Positions 23,354-30,706 of a stretch of 45,577 bases of DNA are shown here, in pieces (the stretch's first letter is position 1; every line of letters starts with the position of its first letter). Below the pieces are notes generated by a model. It did not search any database. It had not been told where the DNA came from and saw only the letters and a program-made list of their open reading frames with translations. This DNA is from Actinomycetota bacterium (GTDB taxonomy: Bacteria > Actinomycetota > Acidimicrobiia > Acidimicrobiales > VFJN01). The stretch spans positions 1 through 45,577 of the forward strand of contig VFJN01000010.1 of assembly GCA_009886035.1 (NCBI GenBank), in the 5' to 3' direction. The position numbers and the translations under genes are program-made.

Positions 23354-24466
23354 ATGTTACCGTCGGAAAACATTGTGGCTGAAGAGAGTGCGGAAGACGG
23401 TGAGCCGCGGCGGCTTGGACGCGGTTGGTGGATTGCGGGCTCGGTGATGGCTGTGGTGGTGGCCGTGGTGGTGGCCGCCGCCTTGATCCCGGTGCCCTAC
23501 GTGGCGCTGGGTCCGGGGTCGGTCTGGCCGCTGGACAGTCAGATCACGGTGGTGGATGCCAACAGTTTCCCGTCCGACCAACCGGTTGCCTTCACGACGG
23601 TGAGCGTGGGGTCCACATCGGCGCTGGAAGCGGCACTGGGCTGGTGGGACAAGGATGTTGACGTATTACCGGAGGAAGCCGTGCGGGGCGATCGGTCGGC
23701 CAGCGCGAACCGTCGCTACAACGCCGAGCTCATGGACACCTCGATCTCTACTGCCATCGCGGTGGCGGAGGGGTATCTCGGCGAGGACGTGAGGATCACC
23801 ACCTCGGGAGCCATCGTGCGGGAGATCCAGGCGGATTCACCAGCCGCCGCGGTGTTGGAACTCGATGACGTGATCGTGACGGTGGATGACCAGGCGGTGG
23901 ATGACATTGGTGAGCTCGGGACCTTGTTGCAGGTGGGGGGACCGGGAGCCTCCCATGCGTTGGGGGTGGAGCGACCGGCCGGCAGCACTACCCGGATCAA
24001 GGTTCAGGTCGTCACAGTGGCGGCGGAAGATAAGCCAGAGCGCGCCGTGATCGGGATTGTTCCCGAGGACCGAATCGTGGATTTCGATTTTCCCATTGAT
24101 GTCACAATCGACTCCGACACGGTGGGGGGACCTTCCGCCGGCCTGGCGTTCACGCTGGCGGTGATCGACATCCTGACCCCGGGCCAACTGACCGGGGGGA
24201 CGCGGGTGGCGGTGACCGGCACCATCGCCCTGGACGGCACGGTGGGGCCGGTGGGTGGTGGTTCGCAGAAGGCGACGGCGGTGCGACAGGCGGGCTACGA
24301 CGTGTTCCTCGTGCCGACCAGTGAGTTCGAACTGGCGCAGGCCGCCGTGGGTGATGACGTGCAGGTGATCGCGGTGGACACCCTGGAGGAGGCCCTGGCA
24401 GCCCTTATCGACCGGGGGGGAACTCCAGCGGAGTTGCTGCCGCCAGCGGCTGGCCGCGGCGGCTGA
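23354..24466 (+). CDS. Membrane-anchored PDZ-Lon (S16) protease, YlbL-like
   Basis: About 370 residues: short cytoplasmic N-terminus, one membrane helix (about 31-51: GSVMAVVVAVVVAAALIPV), an extracytoplasmic region, a PDZ domain (about 150-225) and a Lon-type S16 protease domain. The Ser-Lys dyad is visible as S261 in GGPSAGLAF and K306 in GGGSQKATAV. There is no ATPase domain, as in the YlbL group of secreted/anchored proteases. Expected to process envelope proteins. The start is uncertain: ATG 23354 has no ribosome site, ATG 23324 and GTG 23375 are alternatives; all keep the TM helix. Overlaps on the opposite strand with nothing well supported. Confidence 0.88.
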   Translation: MLPSENIVAEESAEDGEPRRLGRGWWIAGSVMAVVVAVVVAAALIPVPYVALGPGSVWPLDSQITVVDANSFPSDQPVAFTTVSVGSTSALEAALGWWDKDVDVLPEEAVRGDRSASANRRYNAELMDTSISTAIAVAEGYLGEDVRITTSGAIVREIQADSPAAAVLELDDVIVTVDDQAVDDIGELGTLLQVGGPGASHALGVERPAGSTTRIKVQVVTVAAEDKPERAVIGIVPEDRIVDFDFPIDVTIDSDTVGGPSAGLAFTLAVIDILTPGQLTGGTRVAVTGTIALDGTVGPVGGGSQKATAVRQAGYDVFLVPTSEFELAQAAVGDDVQVIAVDTLEEALAALIDRGGTPAELLPPAAGRGG

Positions 24467-24500
24467 TTCACCCGTCCCCGTCCAACTCCGGGCGTAGTCG

Positions 24501-24506
24501 TAACAT
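24501..24506 (+). promoter_or_regulatory. -10 hexamer before the DivIVA-like gene
   Basis: TAACAT, 9 nt, then ATG 24516. The spacer contains CGGAGAG, which might also act as a ribosome site. Confidence 0.35.
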
Positions 24507-24515
24507 CGGAGAGTA

Positions 24516-26534
24516 ATGGCCGAATCGATGGATAGCACCGGTATTGCCCGCAAGGATTTTGGCGTCGGACGCCGCGGCTATGAACAGCAGCAAGTGCGCG
24601 CCTTCTTGCATGAGGTGTCTTCGTTGGTCGAGCGCCTCCAGCGGGAGGCCGTGGCCCTGGAGGAGCGGGCCCACCGGGCCGAGGCTCGGCTGGGGATGTC
24701 GGAACACCCGGATGATTCGATGCTTCTCGAGATGTTGGGCGAGGAGACCACCCGGGTGCTGTCCTCGGCTCGCGACGCGGCGGCGGAGATCCGTGCGAAG
24801 GCCGAGGCGGCGGCCGAACGCATCATAGAGACCGCCACCAGCGAGGCGGCCTCCACAAGGTCCGAGGCGGTACGCGAGGCCGATCGGCGCCTGGCCGAGG
24901 CTCTGGCGGAGGGTGAGTCGATGCGCACATCGGCCCGCGTGGAAGTCGATCGTTTGAGCGCCGAAGCCACCGACGCCACCCGTCATCTCCGGGAGGAGTT
25001 GGCGGCGCAGGCCCAGGCTGCTCGCGATGAGCTTGATGCCGACCAGCAACGGGCTCTGGCGGAGTCCGTGGCGTTGGCTGATGCCGGTCGGATCGAGGGC
25101 CGCCAGATGGTGGCGGAAGCGCAGGTGGTGCGGGAGCAAGTGCTTCGTGATTTGGCGGCCCGGCGCAAGAAGGCCCGACAGCAGGTCGAGAAACTCAATG
25201 CCGGGCGGGAGCGATTGCTAGAGGCGTACGACGTGGTGCGGCGCACCATGGATGAGGCCACCAACGAACTGGTGGTGTCACTTTCCGATGCTCGGATGGC
25301 GGGGGAGAGTGCCACTCGACTGTTAGACGACGAGCCCGAACCCACCATCGAGCAACTCGAGGAGGAGGTGCGCAGCGCCGTATTCCGCGACCCGAACTTG
25401 GCGGCGGCCAAGGTGTCGGAGTTGGTGGAGGACATGGCAGACGATTCCCAGGACGCAGGCCCACTATCGGGTGAGGTTCCGGTAGTAGCAGTGGCGGTGG
25501 CGGAATCGACTCCGGAGGGGGAGGGTCCGTCGGCGACGGCGGTGCAGTCTGATGGTGGTTCCCCCGAGGCTGCCGACCTTGCTGAGCGGCGCGGCCGCAA
25601 GGGTCGACGCCGTAAAACCGGAGCCTTCGATGGTTTGCCCTCGGGAGCGTTGATCCGGGTGGAGCCACCCTCTGACAGCGAGGGGATTCGGATTCTCGAC
25701 GAGCCCGCCGAGGCGGAGGAATCGGCGGCGGCACCGCTCGCGGTGGTCGAGGTCGTTGCCGCGGTGGAGGATCTTCCGGCCGCTACCGATGTGTTCGCCC
25801 GCCTCCGGGCCGATCAGAGCGCGGAGACGGAGACGGAACCGGCGGCGGTGGTGGAGACGGAGGTTGCCGAGGATGCGGAACCGGCGGCGGTTGAAGATCC
25901 CGCCGGTGTGCCCTTCCGGGAGCGCGAGGCGGCGATCGCGTCGATCGATAAAGAACTCAGTCGCCGGCTCAAGCGCACGCTGGCCGATGAGCAAAACGAG
26001 GTGCTCGACCGTTTGCGGCGGGTGAAGCCCAAGGGGGTGGATGATCTTCTCCCCCCGGCCACCGATCACGCGGCTCGGTGGGCCGAGGCGGCGGCGGCGG
26101 CCCTGTTGGACGCGGCTCGCGCCGGGGCGAATGGCGCGTCGCCGCCCTCGGTTGATGATCTGGTTGATGATCTGGCGATGGATCTCACGGCTCCGCTGCG
26201 AGATCGGATCGAACGCAGTTTTGCGGCCTCGGATGGGAACCTCGAGGACGTGGCCGACCGTCTGCGGGCGGTGTACCGGGAGTGGAAGGGCCAGCGTCTG
26301 AGCGAGGCATCGAGCCATTTCCTCACCGCCGCTTACGGCCGGGGCTCGTTCGAGCAGTTACTGCCCGACGAGGCGGTGCGCTGGGTGCTGGACCCAGCAG
26401 CGGCTCCGTGCCCAGACTGCGATGACAACGTTTTGGCCGGGGCGATCGGCAAGGGGGAGGAGTTCCCTACGGGGCATCGATGCGCTCCGGCTCATCCCGG
26501 ATGCCGCTGTCTGGTGGCCGCGGCCAACCCCTGA
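24516..26534 (+). CDS. DivIVA-like coiled-coil protein with MuF-like cysteine C-terminus
   Basis: 672 residues. Residues ~10-40 (RKDFGVGRRGYEQQQVRAFL) match the DivIVA/Wag31 N-terminal membrane-curvature motif. From ~30 to 270 it is a long coiled coil rich in Ala/Glu/Arg, then an acidic low-complexity linker (~300-455). A helical domain follows (~460-625), ending with C632-PD-C635, ...GKGEEFPTGHRC and H660-PG-C663-R-C665. This Cys/His pattern resembles the end of phage Mu gpF-like (minor head) domains. DivIVA proteins mark poles and septa; the tail suggests an extra metal-binding or head-morphogenesis-derived module. It lies 24 bp before the UPF0182 gene. Confidence 0.72.
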   Translation: MAESMDSTGIARKDFGVGRRGYEQQQVRAFLHEVSSLVERLQREAVALEERAHRAEARLGMSEHPDDSMLLEMLGEETTRVLSSARDAAAEIRAKAEAAAERIIETATSEAASTRSEAVREADRRLAEALAEGESMRTSARVEVDRLSAEATDATRHLREELAAQAQAARDELDADQQRALAESVALADAGRIEGRQMVAEAQVVREQVLRDLAARRKKARQQVEKLNAGRERLLEAYDVVRRTMDEATNELVVSLSDARMAGESATRLLDDEPEPTIEQLEEEVRSAVFRDPNLAAAKVSELVEDMADDSQDAGPLSGEVPVVAVAVAESTPEGEGPSATAVQSDGGSPEAADLAERRGRKGRRRKTGAFDGLPSGALIRVEPPSDSEGIRILDEPAEAEESAAAPLAVVEVVAAVEDLPAATDVFARLRADQSAETETEPAAVVETEVAEDAEPAAVEDPAGVPFREREAAIASIDKELSRRLKRTLADEQNEVLDRLRRVKPKGVDDLLPPATDHAARWAEAAAAALLDAARAGANGASPPSVDDLVDDLAMDLTAPLRDRIERSFAASDGNLEDVADRLRAVYREWKGQRLSEASSHFLTAAYGRGSFEQLLPDEAVRWVLDPAAAPCPDCDDNVLAGAIGKGEEFPTGHRCAPAHPGCRCLVAAANP

Positions 26535-26545
26535 CCTGGCCCCGG

Positions 26546-26551
26546 TAGGCT
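26546..26551 (+). promoter_or_regulatory. -10 hexamer for the UPF0182 gene
   Basis: TAGGCT, 7 nt, then ATG 26559. It lies in the short gap after the DivIVA-like gene. Confidence 0.5.
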
Positions 26552-26558
26552 CGCAGCC

Positions 26559-29501
26559 ATGCGTGCCCCCAGTGACATGCCCCCCCGGGCGCCGCGATCG
26601 GCTGGTCCGGGTCGTGGCCGTACGTGGCTCGTCCTCGGAGGAGTCGCTCTTTTTTTCCTCGTGATGTCCCTTCGCGGCATCGCGGGCTTCTACACCGACT
26701 TCCTCTGGTTTGATTCTCTGGGTAAGGCCGGGGTGTGGCGGGGGGTGGTGGGATCGAAGGTGGTCCTGTCGCTGCTCTTCACCTCTGTGTTCTTCGTGGT
26801 CATGTGGGTGAACTTGGTGATCGCCGACCGGGTGGCCCCTCGGTTCCGACCGCCGGGGCCCGAAGATGAGTTCATCGAGCGCTACCAGGAAATCATCGGT
26901 GGTCATAACGGGGGGATTCGGTTAGGTATCGCCGGGTTCTTGGCGCTCATCGCCGGCACCGGAGTGGGGAGTGAATGGGACGCGTGGCTGCTGTTCATCA
27001 ACGGGGGGAAGTTTGGGGTGGCCGACGCGCAGTTCGGCACGGACGTGGGCTTCTATGTGTTCAAGTTGCCGTTCCTCAGTTTCGTGACGGGGTGGCTTTT
27101 CGCCACGTTTTTGATCGTGTTCATCGTGACCACGGTGGCGCACTACCTCAACGGCGGCATTCGCATGAGTGCTGTGCACAACCGGGTCACGCCGCAGGTG
27201 AAAGTCCATCTGTCGGTGCTGCTGGCGCTGCTGGCGTTGGTGAAGGCGGGGGGCTATTGGCTCCAGCGTTATGACCTCACGGTGTCGTCGAGAGGTTTCG
27301 TGGGCGGAGCCGGTTACACCGATGTGAACGCGCAACTTCCGGCGATCAATTTGCTCTTGCTGATCTCGATAGTGAGCGTGTTGCTGTTCCTGGTCAACAT
27401 CTTCCGCCGAGGCTGGACGTTGCCGGTGGTGGGCATCGGACTGTGGGCGCTGGTGGCAGTAGTGGCGGGGGCGATCTACCCGCAATTCATTCAGCGGTTC
27501 ACCGTGACGCCGAACGAGCCGGAGCGTGAGCGCCCCTTCATCGAGCGAAACATCGAAGCCACTCGCGAGGCGCTGGGCCTCGACGCCGATGTTGTTCAGG
27601 TGGATCCTTACCAACTCGAGACCGACAAGAACAAGATCGACCTGGAGGCCAATGAGGCTTCTATTCGAAACGTCCGGATTTGGGATCCGTCGGAAATCGT
27701 GCTCGGTCGCACCTTTCCTCAGCTGCAGCGCGTGCGCGATTACTACCGAGTGAACGACGTGGACGTGGACCGTTACGAACTCGGTGGCGTGCCCACACAG
27801 GTGGTGTTGTCGGCTCGTGATCTCAATAGCGCCGGGGTGCCTCAGTCGTCTTGGGCGGCTCGACACCTCACTTACACGCACGGGTATGGGGCCATTGTGG
27901 CTCCGGCCAACGCGGTTGGGTCCGGTGGTGAGCCCAACTTTGTGGGGAAGGACATCCCTTACGTTTCGTCTTATCCCGAACTCACCCTCACCCGCCCCGA
28001 GCTGTATTTCGGTGAGAATCTCGACTCCTACGTAGTGGTGGGTTCCCGCCAGCGGGAACTCAGTTACGAGGACGACAGCGAGACTCAGTTCACTAGCTAT
28101 GAAGGGGCTGACGGGGTTCAGATCGACAATTTCGCCAAGCGGGCTGCGTTTGCTGTTCGCTTCGGTGACGTCAATCCGCTGATCTCCGATCAGATCACCA
28201 AGAAGTCGAAGATTTTGTACATCCGGGATGTCAAAGAGCGGGCGGCGGCTCTGGCGCCGTTCCTCAAATTCGACGCCGACCCCTACCCGGTGATCGACGA
28301 CGGCAAGATGAAGTGGATTCTGGACGCCTATACGACGACTGATCGTTATCCCTACGCCGAGCAGGCCGACACGTCGCAGCTCAGCGCGGGCAGCGGGCTC
28401 GATACGAACTTCAACTACGTCCGCAATTCGGTGAAGGCAGTGGTGGATGCCTACGAAGGCACGGTGGACTTCTACGTGATGCCGGTAGACGACCCGATCA
28501 TCGATGCCTACCGTCGGGCCTTCCCAGATCTGTTCACCGACTTCGAGGAGATGCCGGAGGGGCTGCGGGCCCATCTGCGCTACCCGGAGGACCTGTTTCG
28601 GGTGCAGACCACCATGTGGGCCAGTTACCACGTCACGGATGCCGACGGCTTCTACCAGGGCAACGACTATTGGGATGTGGCGCGTGATCCCGGTACCACC
28701 GGGACCGTTGGCGGCACGCAAACCACCGATAGCGCCGGCCAGGTAACCACCACCCGGGATGCCCGCATCGAGCCGTACTACCTCTTCACGCAACTCCCGG
28801 GTACGGAGCAGCCGTCGTTCGTTCTCGTACGGCCCTTCGTGCCTATTTCCCGAGGCGACGACAACCAATTGCTCACGGCGTTGATGGTGGGTCTGAGCGA
28901 CGGCGACAGTTACGGCAAGTTGCAGGTTTATGTGATGCCGCGCGGCGATCTTCCCAAGGGGCCAGCCCTCGTGCAGGGGGAGATCCAAAGCGACAGCGAT
29001 GTGTCGCAGACCCAGACGCTGCTCGATGGGGGTGGCTCCAGCGTGCAGTTCGGTTCCCTCACGGCCATTCCGATCGATGGCGGTTTGCTCTATGTCCGAC
29101 CGTTCTATGTGACCTCGGACCAGACCGAGGTGCCCGCTCTGCGGAAGGTGATCGTGTATTTCGGGGGGGAAGTGGTGATTCGCGACAGCCTTGATGAGGG
29201 GTTGGCGGCGATCTTCGGTGAGGCTGGGTCTACGCCTGTCGACCCCGGTGGTGTGCCGGCTGCGCCCCCGGGGGTGGGGACGTTGACCGAGCGGGTAGCG
29301 GCACTGTTGGTGGAGGCCGACGCACTTTTCACCGAGGCCGACGAGGCCTTGCGCAACGATGGTGATCTGGGTGGCTATGCGGATCTCAACGCCGAAGCGC
29401 GCCAGAAGATCGCCCAGGCCGAGAAACTCCTGAAGGAAGAGCTCGGCCAGCCCACTGATCCCGGGGCCACCACCACCACCGAGCCGTCGGCCTCGACGTA
29501 G
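26559..29501 (+). CDS. UPF0182 family large membrane protein
   Basis: 980 residues, normal for UPF0182. Seven membrane helices lie in the first ~320 residues (first one TWLVLGGVALFFLVMSLRGI), with family motifs TDFLWFDSLG and AQFGTDVGFYVFKLPF. A ~550-residue extracytoplasmic domain follows, with PFIERNIEATREALGLD and LTYTHGYGAIVAPANAV, then a Pro-rich linker and a charged helical tail rich in Ala/Glu. The biochemical role of the family is not established; it is widespread in actinobacteria and cyanobacteria. ATG 26559 is supported by the hexamer 7 nt upstream. Confidence 0.95.
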   Translation: MRAPSDMPPRAPRSAGPGRGRTWLVLGGVALFFLVMSLRGIAGFYTDFLWFDSLGKAGVWRGVVGSKVVLSLLFTSVFFVVMWVNLVIADRVAPRFRPPGPEDEFIERYQEIIGGHNGGIRLGIAGFLALIAGTGVGSEWDAWLLFINGGKFGVADAQFGTDVGFYVFKLPFLSFVTGWLFATFLIVFIVTTVAHYLNGGIRMSAVHNRVTPQVKVHLSVLLALLALVKAGGYWLQRYDLTVSSRGFVGGAGYTDVNAQLPAINLLLLISIVSVLLFLVNIFRRGWTLPVVGIGLWALVAVVAGAIYPQFIQRFTVTPNEPERERPFIERNIEATREALGLDADVVQVDPYQLETDKNKIDLEANEASIRNVRIWDPSEIVLGRTFPQLQRVRDYYRVNDVDVDRYELGGVPTQVVLSARDLNSAGVPQSSWAARHLTYTHGYGAIVAPANAVGSGGEPNFVGKDIPYVSSYPELTLTRPELYFGENLDSYVVVGSRQRELSYEDDSETQFTSYEGADGVQIDNFAKRAAFAVRFGDVNPLISDQITKKSKILYIRDVKERAAALAPFLKFDADPYPVIDDGKMKWILDAYTTTDRYPYAEQADTSQLSAGSGLDTNFNYVRNSVKAVVDAYEGTVDFYVMPVDDPIIDAYRRAFPDLFTDFEEMPEGLRAHLRYPEDLFRVQTTMWASYHVTDADGFYQGNDYWDVARDPGTTGTVGGTQTTDSAGQVTTTRDARIEPYYLFTQLPGTEQPSFVLVRPFVPISRGDDNQLLTALMVGLSDGDSYGKLQVYVMPRGDLPKGPALVQGEIQSDSDVSQTQTLLDGGGSSVQFGSLTAIPIDGGLLYVRPFYVTSDQTEVPALRKVIVYFGGEVVIRDSLDEGLAAIFGEAGSTPVDPGGVPAAPPGVGTLTERVAALLVEADALFTEADEALRNDGDLGGYADLNAEARQKIAQAEKLLKEELGQPTDPGATTTTEPSAST

Positions 29502-29527
29502 CGGGCTGGGTCCGGCCACCGGGCAGG

Positions 29528-29556
29528 TTGCTGCCAGGGTGCGGTGCCGGTAGGGT
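29528..29556 (+). promoter_or_regulatory. Promoter of the initiator tRNA
   Basis: TTGCTG and TAGGGT separated by exactly 17 bp, with the tRNA beginning 21 bp after the -10 element. The spacing and position fit a sigma-70-type promoter; the hexamers are close to consensus for a high-GC genome. Confidence 0.55.
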
Positions 29557-29577
29557 CTCGGCTCCACACCAAGTCGT

Positions 29578-29654
<77 letters not shown>

Positions 29655-29663
29655 CCGCTAGCT

Positions 29664-29706
29664 CTCTCGAACCTTGACCTGATGAATAGGGGTCAAGGTT
29701 CGAGAG
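29664..29706. terminator. Perfect 16-bp hairpin after tRNA-fMet
   Basis: Arms at 29664-29679 (CTCTCGAACCTTGACC) and 29691-29706 are exactly complementary around an 11-nt loop, 9 nt after the tRNA end, followed by TTCT. A terminator for the tRNA is the simplest reading. The exact length and the tRNA-proximal place could also reflect a duplicated end of inserted DNA. Confidence 0.6.
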
Positions 29707-29906
29707 TTCTGCTTCTAGGCGTGGGATGAGGTCGTCGGCGAGAATGGCGGTGTAGGTGTCGCTGAGCCGCGCCTACGTGACGCCATCGAGGTTGACTGCG
29801 ATGTAGTCGAAGAACGCCGGGTTGAAGTGCTTGCGTGGGATCGGTCCGTGCGAGTCCTAAGTGTTGGGCCCGAATTTTTCTGAGCCACCGCTTGGTGACA
29901 CGGACT
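29707..29906 (-). pseudogene. Decayed coding remnant between tRNA and tetR
   Basis: The minus strand reads DSHGPIPRKHFNPAFFDYIA, then VNLDGV, a TAG, and LSDTYTAILADDLIPRLEAEL in one frame, with a second stop just before the first segment. This looks like a protein sequence broken by nonsense mutations and cut short by the hairpin. I do not recognise the family. No intact gene of useful length lies here. Confidence 0.35.
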
Positions 29907-30539
29907 TCACTGCGGGCGAGTGTCACTCACCGGTGACGTACCCAGGCGGAGGGGTGCCAATGCTGCGGGAGTGGCGATGTCCAACCATCGCTCGACGTCC
30001 GCCTGTGTCGACTCGGTGAGCAACTGCCCCAGCAGCATGCCCTGAAACCAGGCACAGTAGGCGAGCGAGTCGAGTTCTGCGTTGATGAGGTGTCGGGACT
30101 TTGCGTCCTCGAAGAGCTCAGCAACCGTGGACGTCATCAAAATCTGGAACTGGGTCCCGGCAGATTGGGGTTTGCCGATGGACGCGACGGCCAACCGGAC
30201 TCGCTGGGTCCGACGGGTGCGGTTCTCGTCGCTGGTCACCGCCCGTCGAAGCTGTCGAGCGATGTATTCACAGAACTCGTCGTGGGTCGTAGCTGCATAG
30301 CCGTCATCGAGGTGGCCCGGATCCTCAGAGACGGCGAGGCGTTCATGCACGATGGCGACCGCAGCTTCGATGAGACCTTTGCGATCGCCGAAATGGTGGT
30401 AGAGCGAACTGGACGATGCGTCGGCGGCGACCAGGATCTCGGTGATCCGCACTGCGTCGGCCCCGTTAGCCACCAGGACCGTAATCGTCGCAGCGAGAAT
30501 TCGCTGGCGGGTGCTCCCGGCGGTTGGCAACGTAGTCAC
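29907..30539 (-). CDS. TetR/AcrR family transcriptional regulator
   Basis: 210 residues. N-terminal HTH of the TetR type: STRQRILAATITVLVANG, then ITEILVAADASSSSLYHHFG and DRKGLIEAAVAIV. The C-terminal ligand-binding region is helical (residues ~60-200) and holds no family-specific mark. The GTG start (30537-30539) is 6 nt after a minus-strand TAGGCT. It is divergent from the giant gene with a 167-bp shared region containing two palindromes, so it is likely to repress itself and probably that gene. Ligand unknown. Confidence 0.9.
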   Translation of the reverse strand: MTTLPTAGSTRQRILAATITVLVANGADAVRITEILVAADASSSSLYHHFGDRKGLIEAAVAIVHERLAVSEDPGHLDDGYAATTHDEFCEYIARQLRRAVTSDENRTRRTQRVRLAVASIGKPQSAGTQFQILMTSTVAELFEDAKSRHLINAELDSLAYCAWFQGMLLGQLLTESTQADVERWLDIATPAALAPLRLGTSPVSDTRPQ

Positions 30540-30542
30540 CTC

Positions 30543-30560
30543 GTGAGCCTACGGACTCAC
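30543..30560. promoter_or_regulatory. Candidate TetR operator over the tetR -10 element
   Basis: GTGAG-N8-CTCAC with a near-symmetric centre. It covers the minus-strand TAGGCT (30546-30551) that lies 6 nt before the tetR GTG. A repressor bound here would block its own promoter, the standard TetR autoregulation layout. Inference from position and symmetry. Confidence 0.45.
30546..30551 (-). promoter_or_regulatory. -10 hexamer for tetR
   Basis: Minus-strand TAGGCT, 6 nt, then the GTG start. It is identical in sequence to the hexamer before the UPF0182 gene and lies inside the GTGAG-N8-CTCAC palindrome. Confidence 0.5.
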
Positions 30561-30660
30561 GCAAATAAGCAGCGAGTGCGGTGACCATTGACCACCAGCG
30601 CTGGGACCCGGATGGGACTACCCGCTCTAACCCAACGCCGCGGCCACCGGGATCGCGTAC

Positions 30661-30675
30661 TGGAATGTCATTCCA
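30661..30675. promoter_or_regulatory. 15-bp palindrome upstream of the giant gene
   Basis: TGGAATG-T-CATTCCA is a perfect 7+1+7 palindrome, 31 bp before ATG 30707, near a possible -10 (TAAATT, 30688-30693). It could be a regulator site for the giant gene. Its half-site differs from that of the tetR-proximal palindrome, so it may bind another protein. Confidence 0.4.
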
Positions 30676-30706
30676 CTAATTCACCTGTAAATTCAGGCTG
30701 TCAAAT

